A stretch of 39,648 bases of DNA from Bacteroidaceae bacterium (GTDB lineage Bacteria > Bacteroidota > Bacteroidia > Bacteroidales > Bacteroidaceae). Location: positions 1-39,648 of the forward strand of contig JAFUAH010000002.1 of assembly GCA_017464345.1 (NCBI GenBank). The letters are read 5' to 3'. Below, in pieces: positions 23,659-32,500 of the stretch. Under the pieces are notes generated by a model. It searched no databases and had not been told where the DNA came from. It was given only the letters and a program-made list of their open reading frames with translations. Made by a program: the position numbers and the translations under genes. The first letter of the stretch is position 1. Every line of letters starts with the position of its first letter.

Positions 23659-23752
23659 CTTGTTTGCGCATTTCTTGTTCCGCTGCCCGTTGCAGACATA
23701 GCTTCGTGCCCGATTCGCGAAGCGGAAGACCTTCATTTCCGTCCCGTACAGG

Positions 23753-23830
23753 TCTGGCCTTCGTCCCGTACGGGTTTCGGTCTCGTCCCGGGCAGGACGG
23801 AGCTCCATCCTATACGGGACGAAGGCCAGA
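23753..23830. repeat. Intergenic inverted repeat with 18-bp perfect arms
   Basis: TCTGGCCTTCGTCCCGTA (23753-23770) pairs perfectly with 23813-23830 around a 42-nt middle that itself holds further CGTCCCG and GGACGG blocks. The 30 nt before it contain CGTCCCGTACAGGTC. A separate dyad GCTTCG/CGAAGC is at 23701-23723. TACAGGTC-TGG-CCTT resembles TACAGGTCAGCCTTGTC in the 58-bp palindrome at 35180. It lies between divergent hisS and the YetA-like gene. Confidence 0.8.
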
Positions 23831-23933
23831 TCTATGCGCATACGCACGCGCGTACATTTATATTATTACACTACGCATTTCAAGAGGAAATATGATTTCT
23901 GCCACATGACTTTTTTATTCACGGAAAATTATA

Positions 23934-23941
23934 TATCTTTG
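23934..23941 (+). promoter_or_regulatory. -7 box of the YetA-like gene
   Basis: TATCTTTG, with T-rich sequence about 20 nt upstream but no exact TTTG. It ends 4 nt before one in-frame ATG and 22 nt before the preferred one. Confidence 0.6.
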
Positions 23942-23963
23942 CATCATGCAAAAAAGACGAACG

Positions 23964-26540
23964 ATGAAACACACCGCAGCAGTACTGCTGACCTGCCTGA
24001 CCATGGGGCTCCGGGCCCAGGTGCCCCTGCACTGGGTGGGCCAGACGCCCCAGGAGACCATGCCCGTCACGCTGGGCATCCCCTTCGCAGAGGGAGAAAT
24101 GAAACCTACACAAACGGGGCACATCGTGGCCGACGGGAAGGAACTGCCCACCGACTTCTGGCCCCTGGCCTACTGGGCCGACGGCTCGGTGAAGTGGGGA
24201 GCCGTGGCCGCCGTGGTGCCCGGCGGCAGCCAGAGCGTCAGTTTCTTGCCAACAAGTCTTATAAGGGCTATAAGTCCCATGGAACCTATAAGACCTATGG
24301 AACTTATAACCGTCTCCACCGGGCCGCTCACGGCCTACATCTCCCGGCAGGGCCAGACGCTGATTGACAGTCTGGTGGTAGCGGGCACCACCGTGGCCTG
24401 CAACGGACAACTCGTCTGCACCACGCAGGACACACCATACCAGGAGGGCGTGGAGGCGCTCCGCTTCCGCAACTATGCCAGCCTCATCGACACAGCCTAC
24501 GTAGAACGGGCCGGGCAGGTGCGCACCGTGGTGCACATCGACGGTCGCCACACCGACGGGCAGCGCCGCTGGCTACCCTTCACGGTGCGTCTCTACTTCT
24601 ATCAGGGCAGTACGGAGGTGCGCATGGTACACTCCCTGACCTACGACGGCGACCAACACCACGACTTCATTCGCTCGCTGGGCGTTCGCTTCGAAGTGCC
24701 TATGCGCGAACAGCTCTACAATCGCCACGTGGCCTTCGCCACCGACAACGGCGGCGTATGGCACGAGAGCGTGCAACCGCTCTCGGGGCGACGCGTGCTC
24801 GACAACAATCCGCAGTTGGAACTGGATCAGGTGGCCGGCCGGCGCGTACCCGAGCCCGAGACCTTCGACGAGAAGGGGCGCGACCTGCTGCACAACTGGG
24901 CTTCGTGGAATTCCTTCCGCCTTACCCAACTCAACGACCAAGGCTTTTCCATCACCAAACGCGCACACGCCAACAACCCATGGATAGGCACACAGACGGG
25001 GCACCGCGCACCGGGCTACGCCTTCGTGGGTGACGTCAGCGGCGGAATGGGCATACAGTTGAAGGACTTCTGGCAGAGTTATCCCGCATCCCTGCAAGTA
25101 GACAGTGCTGCCACGGACTGCGCTCTGCTCACCGTGTATCTCTGGAGCCCCGAAGCTCCGGCCATGGATCTGCGCCACTACGACAACGTGGCCCACGACC
25201 TCATTGCCTCTTACGAGGATGTACAGGAGGGTATGTCCACGCCCTACGGCATCGCGCGAACCAGCGAACTGACGCTGATGCCCGTGGGAGCAAGCAATCC
25301 TTCACCCTCCACCCTTCACCCTTCACCTTTCATTCTTCCCCCGTCATCCTCCTCCGTCCTGCTGCCCACCCCGGAATATCTGCACGACCGGCAGGCCTTC
25401 GGCATCTGGTCGCTCCCCGACACCTCCACCCCGAAACGCAAACAGGTGGAAGACCTGCTGGAACAATACCTCGACTACTACCTGCGGGCGCAGGACCAGC
25501 ACCACTGGTACGGCTTCTGGAACTACGGCGACTTCATGCACCAGTACGACCCGGCCCGCCACCAGTGGAAGTACGACGTGGGCGGCTTTGCCTGGGACAA
25601 CACGGAACTGGGCAGCGTCTCGTGGCTCTGGTACAGTTTCCTGCGTACGGGCCGTGCCGACCTCTGGCGACTGGCCACGGCCATGACACGCCACACCTCG
25701 GAGGTCGATGTCTATCACCTGGGCGAGATGGCGGGCCTGGGGTCGCGCCACAACGTGTCGCACTGGGGCTGCGGAGCCAAGGAGGCACGCATCAGCCAGG
25801 CTGCATGGAACCGCTTCATGTACTATCTGACGGCCGACGAGCGCTTGGGCGACCTGATGACCGCCGTGCGCGATGCCGACCAGAAACTCTACACCATCGA
25901 CCCCATGAGACTGGCGCTGCCGCGCGAGCAGTACCCCTGCACCGCCCCGGCCCGGCTGCGCGTCGGCCCCGACTGGCTGGCCTATGCCGGTAACTGGATG
26001 ACGGAATGGGAGCGTACGGGCAACGTGGCCTACCGAAAGAAGATAGAAGCCGGCATGAAGAGCATCGCCCGACTGCCACACGGCATATTCACGGGTCCCG
26101 GTGTGCTGGGCTACGACCCCGCGACGGGCATTCTCTCGTGGGAAGGTGACAAGCAGGTCACCCACACCGAACACCTGACGACCATCATGGGTGGATTTGA
26201 GGTGCAGCACGAACTGGACGCCATGCTCCCCAACAAGGCATGGCGAAAGGCCTGGCTGGACTACTGTCGCGACTATCAGAAGATGACCAAGAACTCCTTC
26301 CGCGTGAGCCGTCTGAAAGCATACGCAGCCTGGAAACTCGGCGACAAGCAGATGGCCAGTGAGGCCTGGCGCGACATGTGGACCTACAGCGGCAAACTGC
26401 AGCACTACCCCTTCGAACTGCGCCACATCGAGGGCAGCGAGGTGGCCGAGCCCATCGACGAAAGCCCGCTGACCACCACCAACGACTGTGCCCTCTGGAG
26501 CCTGGAAGCCATCTTCATGCAGGAAGTGATTCCCCAGTAA
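23964..26540 (+). CDS. PcRGLX/YetA-like secreted protein (possible exo-rhamnogalacturonan lyase family)
   Basis: The start MKHTAAVLLTCLTMGLRAQ (23964) gives a clean signal peptide; an ATG at 23946 would lie almost on the promoter. The N-terminal domain (VTLGIPFAEGEMKPTQTG, then PLAYWADGSVKWGAV) matches the RIFT-barrel first domain of the exo-rhamnogalacturonan lyase/YetA family. A second beta domain (GMGIQLKDFWQSYPASLQVD) and an alpha/alpha barrel-like domain (FWNYGDFMHQYDP, VGGFAWDNTELGS, then SRHNVSHWGCGAKE) follow. The family acts on pectin-type polysaccharides; the exact substrate is inference. Two low-complexity inserts coded by DNA repeats occur at about 24254-24310 (SLIRAISPMEPIRPMEL) and 25299-25340. 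Its GC content is high, like the genes that follow. A strong terminator ends it. Confidence 0.65.
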   Translation: MKHTAAVLLTCLTMGLRAQVPLHWVGQTPQETMPVTLGIPFAEGEMKPTQTGHIVADGKELPTDFWPLAYWADGSVKWGAVAAVVPGGSQSVSFLPTSLIRAISPMEPIRPMELITVSTGPLTAYISRQGQTLIDSLVVAGTTVACNGQLVCTTQDTPYQEGVEALRFRNYASLIDTAYVERAGQVRTVVHIDGRHTDGQRRWLPFTVRLYFYQGSTEVRMVHSLTYDGDQHHDFIRSLGVRFEVPMREQLYNRHVAFATDNGGVWHESVQPLSGRRVLDNNPQLELDQVAGRRVPEPETFDEKGRDLLHNWASWNSFRLTQLNDQGFSITKRAHANNPWIGTQTGHRAPGYAFVGDVSGGMGIQLKDFWQSYPASLQVDSAATDCALLTVYLWSPEAPAMDLRHYDNVAHDLIASYEDVQEGMSTPYGIARTSELTLMPVGASNPSPSTLHPSPFILPPSSSSVLLPTPEYLHDRQAFGIWSLPDTSTPKRKQVEDLLEQYLDYYLRAQDQHHWYGFWNYGDFMHQYDPARHQWKYDVGGFAWDNTELGSVSWLWYSFLRTGRADLWRLATAMTRHTSEVDVYHLGEMAGLGSRHNVSHWGCGAKEARISQAAWNRFMYYLTADERLGDLMTAVRDADQKLYTIDPMRLALPREQYPCTAPARLRVGPDWLAYAGNWMTEWERTGNVAYRKKIEAGMKSIARLPHGIFTGPGVLGYDPATGILSWEGDKQVTHTEHLTTIMGGFEVQHELDAMLPNKAWRKAWLDYCRDYQKMTKNSFRVSRLKAYAAWKLGDKQMASEAWRDMWTYSGKLQHYPFELRHIEGSEVAEPIDESPLTTTNDCALWSLEAIFMQEVIPQ
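24254..24310. repeat. In-frame repeat in the YetA-like gene, first block
   Basis: Degenerate copies of a CTATAAG/ACCTATGGAA unit of about 8-10 nt, several with dyad symmetry (CCATGG centre). They encode PMEPIRPMEL-type sequence between the RIFT-barrel strands QSVSFLPTS and VSTGPLTAYIS. Confidence 0.7.
25299..25340. repeat. In-frame repeat in the YetA-like gene, second block
   Basis: About five degenerate copies of CTTCACCC, encoding NPSPSTLHPSPFILPP between the second beta domain and the helical domain. The peptide echoes the TLHSS inserts in IleS and HisS. Confidence 0.65.
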
Positions 26541-26588
26541 AGATTTGGTTTCCCAGATTGACATACATCAAGAAACATACTCATTTTG

Positions 26589-26638
26589 ACGGGTTTTGTG
26601 CAATTTATTTGAAAAACATTGCACAAAATCCGTTTTTT
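26589..26638 (+). terminator. Terminator of the YetA-like gene
   Basis: A 16-bp stem (26589-26604 with 26618-26633, one G-T) with a 13-nt loop, followed by six T. It is 48 nt past the stop codon and just before the next promoter. Confidence 0.9.
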
Positions 26639-26643
26639 CGTGC

Positions 26644-26651
26644 TAACTTTG
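26644..26651 (+). promoter_or_regulatory. -7 box of the FadL-like gene
   Basis: TAACTTTG followed by GCACC. The next ATG is 27 nt downstream. The upstream element is not clear because the terminator hairpin occupies that space. Confidence 0.6.
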
Positions 26652-26678
26652 CACCCGTGTTTTACAAACCATGTATTT

Positions 26679-28154
26679 ATGAAACAAATTAGAACACTTT
26701 TCTTCGCCATGGTTTCGGCCCTGGCAGTAAGCACGGCACAGGCCGGTGGCCTCGTGACCAACTCCAACCAGAATGCAGCCTTCCTGCGCCAGATGAGCCA
26801 GGACGGTATCATAGACATCACAGGTCTGTACTTCAATCCCGCAGGTACAGCCTTCCTCTCGAACGGGTGGCACGTATCGGGCAACATCCAAAACGCCAAA
26901 CAGAGTCGCGACATTACGACGACCTTCCCCCTGTTTGCACAGAATCTGAACAATCCCAACACGACGCACAAGTTCGAGGGCGATGCCTACGCCCCCGTTA
27001 TCCCCTCGCTGCACGTCAGCTACAACCACGACAAGTGGAGCGTCAATGCCAACTTCTCGCTCGGCGGCGGCGGTGGCAAGTGTGAGTTCGATCAGGGCCT
27101 GGGCTCCTTCGAGGCTGCCTATGCTGGCGCACTGGCTGCCAATGTCCCAGGATTGCTGCCTACGATGCTTGTGCCCGGACTGACGCAAGGCCTCATCGCC
27201 GGCGGTGTACCCAGTGCCACAGCCAGTGCCATAGCCCCCACCCTGGCTGCCACGGGGCAGTATGATGGCTACACACTGAACAGTTATATGAAGGGGCGTC
27301 AGTACTACTTCGGCCTCTCACTCGGTGCCACGTACAAATTCATGGACAATCTGGCAGGTTTTGTGGGCCTGCGCGGAGTCTATGCTACCTGTAACTACAA
27401 CGGCTTCGTGAAGCCCGGCGTGGCCTACAGCGTACCAGCTAACGCTACGCTTGGTTTCCCTGGTACCAGCGGTACTGCCGACCTTGCTACTTACGGCATC
27501 GATCTCAACTGCGACCAAACGGGCTTCGGTGTGACCCCCATTCTGGGCATCGACTACAAAATCAATAAGCACTGGAACATTGCAGCCCGCTTCGAAGCTG
27601 AGACCAAACTGCGCCTGAAGAACAAGACCGAAGCAGCCGTACCTGCCATGGTGGCTGCAGCTGCAGGACCGACTCTCGGCCAGTTCGAGGACGGCAAGAA
27701 GGTGGAGGCCAACATTCCCGGCATCCTCAGTGCCGGTGCCCAGTACAGCCCCATTGAGAAAGTACGCATCATGGCCGGTTGGCACTACTACTTCGACAAG
27801 GCTGCCAAACAGTACGGCGGCAAGCAGCACCTCATCGACAAGAACACGCAAGAGTTCTCGGCCGGTGCAGAGTGGGATATCTGCAAGTACGTCACCGTCA
27901 GTGCCTCTTGGCAGAACACCCGTTACGGACTCTCTGACGCGTACATGAACGACCTTTCGTTCAACCTCTCCAACAACATGGTGGGCGGCGGCGTGCGCGT
28001 CAATCCCACTGAGAAAATACACATCGACCTGGGCTACATGCACACCCTGTACAAGGACAAGACCGTGGAGACCATGACAGCCGCCGGCCCCAAGACCGAC
28101 AAATATCATCGCTCTAACCGCGTACTGGGCATCGGCATCAGTGCCGATTTCTAA
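26679..28154 (+). CDS. FadL/OmpP1-family outer-membrane transporter
   Basis: Outer-membrane beta-barrel of the long-chain fatty acid/aromatic hydrocarbon porin family. The start at ATG 26679 gives a signal peptide (MKQIRTLFFAMVSALAVSTAQA); the open frame further upstream begins with TTG inside the terminator and is not used. The mature N-terminus (GGLVTNSNQNAAFLRQMS, then GLYFNPAGTAFL) is the FadL hatch signature with the conserved NPAG. Alternating barrel strands continue to the final GIGISADF. Length is 491. An alanine-rich stretch (about residues 155-195) is probably an extracellular loop. It is followed after 5 nt by the GH5 gene, so the two are co-transcribed. Confidence 0.88.
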   Translation: MKQIRTLFFAMVSALAVSTAQAGGLVTNSNQNAAFLRQMSQDGIIDITGLYFNPAGTAFLSNGWHVSGNIQNAKQSRDITTTFPLFAQNLNNPNTTHKFEGDAYAPVIPSLHVSYNHDKWSVNANFSLGGGGGKCEFDQGLGSFEAAYAGALAANVPGLLPTMLVPGLTQGLIAGGVPSATASAIAPTLAATGQYDGYTLNSYMKGRQYYFGLSLGATYKFMDNLAGFVGLRGVYATCNYNGFVKPGVAYSVPANATLGFPGTSGTADLATYGIDLNCDQTGFGVTPILGIDYKINKHWNIAARFEAETKLRLKNKTEAAVPAMVAAAAGPTLGQFEDGKKVEANIPGILSAGAQYSPIEKVRIMAGWHYYFDKAAKQYGGKQHLIDKNTQEFSAGAEWDICKYVTVSASWQNTRYGLSDAYMNDLSFNLSNNMVGGGVRVNPTEKIHIDLGYMHTLYKDKTVETMTAAGPKTDKYHRSNRVLGIGISADF

Positions 28155-28159
28155 GTGAT

Positions 28160-29530
28160 ATGAAAAGACATCTCGCACTTCTTATCCTGCTGGCAGGCCT
28201 GTTCTTCATGGCCTGCCAGTCGCGTTCGCCCTTCGTCACCGTCCGCGACGGCCACTTCCGCATCGGCGAAAGCCCATATACGTACGTCGGCACGAACCTC
28301 TGGTACGGTGCCATCCTGGGTAGCGAGGGCCAGGGCGGCAACCGCGAGCGGCTGAAGAAAGAACTGAACCGACTGTGCGAACTGGGTGTCAAGAACGTGC
28401 GTATATTGGTCGGTGGCGAGGGCATGTCTGCTCTGCCTGACCACATCCGCCCCACCCTGCAACCCGAACCAGGCTTGTATAACGACACACTGCTTCAGGG
28501 GTTGGACTATCTGATGGCTGAACTCGGGCGGCGCGACATGCGAGCCGTGCTCTACCTGCACAATGCCTGGCAGTGGTCAGGCGGCTACGGCACCTACTTG
28601 GAATGGGCCGGCGAGGGAGAGGCGGCACCGGCGGCGGTATGGAACGAATACACCCAGTACCACAGTCGCTTTGTGCGCAACGAGAAGGCCCGCCAGATGG
28701 CCCTGCGCCACACACGTTTCATCGTCGGACGAACGAACACCGTGACAGGCCAGGCCTACCGCGACGACCCGGCACTGATGGCCTGGGAGATATGTAACGA
28801 GCCAAGGCCCTTCGCTCGCGACAGCACCACGAAAGCACAGTTCCTCAGTTGGATAGAGGAACAGGCCAAGGCCATCAAGGAGATTGACCCGCACCACCTC
28901 GTGACAACGGGCAGTGAAGGGAAATTCGGGTGTGAAGTGGATATCGACCTCTTCGAGCGCATCCACGCCCTGCCCCAGATTGACTACCTCTGCATCCACA
29001 TCTGGCCCTTCACCTGGAACTGGATAGGCCAGTTCGCCTCCCCCAGTACCGAGGCCAAGAAGGCCAACGACCCCGCCATCGTGGTCGAGAATGTGGACAT
29101 GGCCTGCACAGCCACCAAAGCCTACATCGACGAACATGCCACCATCGCCCGCCGATTGGGTAAACCGCTGGTACTAGAGGAGTTCGGCTATCCACGCGAT
29201 GCCTTCGAAATCAGAGCCTCTGCCTCCACCACCGGGCGCGACCGCTACTATGAATTCGTGCTCTCGCAAGTGCGGAACGGTAACGAGACAGACGACCGCA
29301 AACTGGACGGCTGCAACTTCTGGGCTTGGGGCGGCTCGGCCCACGTCCGTCAGCCCCACCCCGACGAGCCCCTGGCTCAACAGGGATTCTGGCTCCCGTG
29401 GGACGACTATACCGGCGACCCCGCTCTAGAGGAACAGGGACTGTACTCCGTCTTCAGTACCGACACGATTACACTCCATATCATCCGCCACTGGGCCAAA
29501 GAAGCTTCCCAACAACACAAAAAGCGATAA
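28160..29530 (+). CDS. GH5-family glycoside hydrolase lipoprotein, probable beta-mannanase
   Basis: Lipoprotein (LLAGLFFMAC, Cys19) with a GH5 TIM barrel. The acid/base E214 lies in AWEICNEPRP and the nucleophile E341 in LVLEEFGYP. VGTNLWYGAIL, NVRILVGGEG, VLYLHNAWQWSGGYGTYLEWAG, IDYLCIHIWPFTWNW and GCNFWAWGG match the GH5_7 endo-1,4-beta-mannanase subfamily. Length is 456, a single-domain enzyme. It probably sits on the outer membrane and cleaves mannan-type chains. It is cotranscribed with the FadL-like porin. Strict substrate assignment is inference. Confidence 0.88.
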   Translation: MKRHLALLILLAGLFFMACQSRSPFVTVRDGHFRIGESPYTYVGTNLWYGAILGSEGQGGNRERLKKELNRLCELGVKNVRILVGGEGMSALPDHIRPTLQPEPGLYNDTLLQGLDYLMAELGRRDMRAVLYLHNAWQWSGGYGTYLEWAGEGEAAPAAVWNEYTQYHSRFVRNEKARQMALRHTRFIVGRTNTVTGQAYRDDPALMAWEICNEPRPFARDSTTKAQFLSWIEEQAKAIKEIDPHHLVTTGSEGKFGCEVDIDLFERIHALPQIDYLCIHIWPFTWNWIGQFASPSTEAKKANDPAIVVENVDMACTATKAYIDEHATIARRLGKPLVLEEFGYPRDAFEIRASASTTGRDRYYEFVLSQVRNGNETDDRKLDGCNFWAWGGSAHVRQPHPDEPLAQQGFWLPWDDYTGDPALEEQGLYSVFSTDTITLHIIRHWAKEASQQHKKR

Positions 29531-29557
29531 TTTTTTTAATTTATCATTTATTTTGCC

Positions 29558-29565
29558 TATCTTTG
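29558..29565 (+). promoter_or_regulatory. -7 box of the CotH gene
   Basis: TATCTTTG, 31 nt before the ATG, preceded by T-rich sequence (29531-29555). Confidence 0.65.
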
Positions 29566-29596
29566 TACGATTTATCGGCCAATTAACTCTCAAAGT

Positions 29597-32500
29597 ATGA
29601 AAAAGATAGGCAAAATTCTGAGTATATGGGCTGTCTGCTGTCTGACAGGCCAAACTTGGGCGGCCAGTTGGATAGACTTGACTAGCCAGTACATCGTGAA
29701 CCCCGACTTCATCGGAAACGACGTGAGCACCGGCTGGCTGGGAACGTCCTTTGGCGCGGCCAACCCACACGAGAATGCTGAGCACTATAGCAAAAACTTC
29801 AATACGTATCAGTATATCAGCGGACTGACACCCGGTCTGTACCGCCTGAGCCTAAAGGCCTTCTACCGCATGGGAAATTCCAGCAACGACTATTCCCTCT
29901 ATTCCAGCGGCAACTATGAGGGCTACCAGCACGCCCAGCTCTACGCCAGTTCGTCAGAGGAGGAGGTCTACGTTCCCATAGCCCCCGCCTCCAGTGCAGC
30001 ATTGGGACAAAGTCTGGGCGGAGCCACAAGTCTCGTGGGCAGCTCGGGATGGTGGGGCGAAGGCGGCTACTACATCCCCAACAACATGGAGGCTGCCTAC
30101 TACTGGTTCTCAGCCGGATACTACCAAAACTCGGTGGAAGTGAACGTTGGCGCGGACGGCGAACTGCTCATCGGCATACGTAAGACGTCACTCATCAATG
30201 AAGACTGGACGTGCCTTGACGAATGGCGACTGGAATATTACGGCGACATCACCAATGTTACTGCCATCACACTCAGCAAGACCCGCGCCAGCATGGTCCC
30301 AGGTGAGCAACTGCAACTGACCGCGACCGTCAGCCCCGACAATGCCACACTGAAGGGAGTGACATGGAAGAGCAGCAACGAGAGTATCGTCACCGTAGAT
30401 GGAAACGGCAACGTGACGGCCCTGAAAACCGGTCAGGCACGTATCACCGCCACAGCCACGGATGGCAGCGGAGTCAGTGCCACCTGCACAGTGACCGTCA
30501 CCTCAAATACCGCAGGACTGAAGAACCTCGTCATCAACGAGATTCAGAGCGCCAACCTCGACCAGTTCGTCGATCCGTCGTGGAACTACGGCGGATGGAT
30601 TGAACTTTACAACCCTGGCACGCTGGGTGTGACACTGACGGGTTGCTGGGTGAGCGACGACCCGAACAATCTACAGAAGGTGCACATCTCACAACCGGCG
30701 GCTGTACCAGCCAAGGGGTACTACTGCCTGTGGTTCGACCACCACGACAAGTACTGTTTGACCCAGATTGACATGAAACTGGACGTTGAGGGAGGTACAA
30801 TCTATCTCAGCGATGCCAATGGCAATCTCATCCTTTCGCAAACCTATCCCCCCACCGTGGCACGTTGCTCGTATGCCCGCAAGGCAGTCGATGCAGCCGA
30901 ATGGGCATGGTCGCCGACCCCGACTCCTGCTGCCAGCAATGAGAGTATGACATGGGCGGAAACACGCCTGCCGGCACCCGAGGTCGATCAGCCGTCGCAA
31001 ATATTTGGCTCCACCCTTACCGTATGCGTAAACATCCCCGAGGGAGCCTCCCTGCGCTACACCACCGACGGAAGCACCCCCACGGCCACCAACGGCGAGA
31101 CCAGTCTGGACGGCCTTTTCTATCCCAGCTCCACCACCACTTACCGCTTCTGCCTTGTCGGCGACGGCTATCTGCCCAGCCAAGTAGTGACGCGCACCTA
31201 CATCTATCAGGACAAGACCTTTGCGTTGCCCGTCGTGAGCGTGGTGGGCAACGACGGTGACCTCTACGGCGACGACATGGGCCTCATGGTGCGCGGCAAC
31301 GGCAACGGTCGTCCGGGCAACGGCCAATCATCGGCCTGCAACTGGAACATGGACTGGGACCGCACCGTGAACTTCGAGTACATCAACCAGGAAGGGGAGA
31401 TGGCCGTCAATCAGGAGACTGCCATGGAGCGCTGCGGCGGATGGAGCCGTGCCTGGACACCCTACTCCTTCAAGATTAAGGCCAACAAGCGCTACGAGCT
31501 GCAAAGTTACCTGCCCTACCAGTTCTTCCCTGAAAAGCCCTATCTGAAGCACAAGACGCTGCAAATCCGCAACGGCGGAAACGACACCTCATGCCGCATC
31601 AAGGATCCCGCCTTACAGGAAATCGTCTTCCGCTCCGGGCTGGACATCGACTGCCAGGCCTACCAGCCCGTCATGCACTACATCAACGGTCGCTACGCCG
31701 GCGTCATCAATGTCCGCGAACCGAACAACAAGCACTTCGTCTATGCTAACTACGGACTGGACGACGACGAAATAGACCAGTTTGAGATGTCGCCCGACTC
31801 GGGCTACGTGCAGAAGTGCGGCACCTACGAGAGTATGCAGCGATGGTACGCCCTCTCGGCCCAGTGCGGCACCAGCGACGAAGCTTATCAGCAAATCAAG
31901 CAGATGGTGGATATCGACGAATACTGCAACTATATGGCCGTAGAGTTCTACCTCGGCGGCAACGACTGGCCGCAGAACAACGTGAAGGGCTTCAAACCCA
32001 TCATGGAGGGCGGCAAGTTCCGCTTCGTGCTCTTCGACCTCGACGGCACCTTTGCCACGACGAGTTCCTTCAGCACCTTTGCCAACAAGAAGACCTACAC
32101 CTTCGACCTTCTCTATGGCGAGCCCGTCAGCCGCATCACCAAGGAGATAGAGTTTGTCACCATCTTCCTGAACATGATTAAGAATGCTGACTTCCGCAAA
32201 CAGTTCATCGACACCTACTGTCTGGTGGCTGGCTCCGTCTTCGAGCCCGAGCGCTGCAAGGACATCATCAACGAACTGGCCAACCGCGTCAGCGACAGCC
32301 AGAACATCTGGAACGAGGTCTATTGGACGAGCAGCACCCCGTGGAGTACGGCCAACTCACTTATCAGCAGCCTCAGCAAGACCCGTCAATCGACGATGAT
32401 TAATACACTGAAGAGTTATACAGCCTTCGGTCTCAGCAATGCCACCATACAGAACGTGACCCTGAGCACCAACATCCTGGAGGCCCGCCTGTTGGTGAAC

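Noticed and set aside
23598-23699. 34-residue N-terminal extension of HisS
   Set aside because: The extension crosses a well-formed promoter, and the family starts at the [14 protein letters not shown] segment.
25344-26564. 406-residue minus-strand open frame opposite the YetA-like gene
   Set aside because: Shadow frame in GC-rich coding DNA; the plus-strand protein has a signal peptide, promoter, terminator and family motifs.
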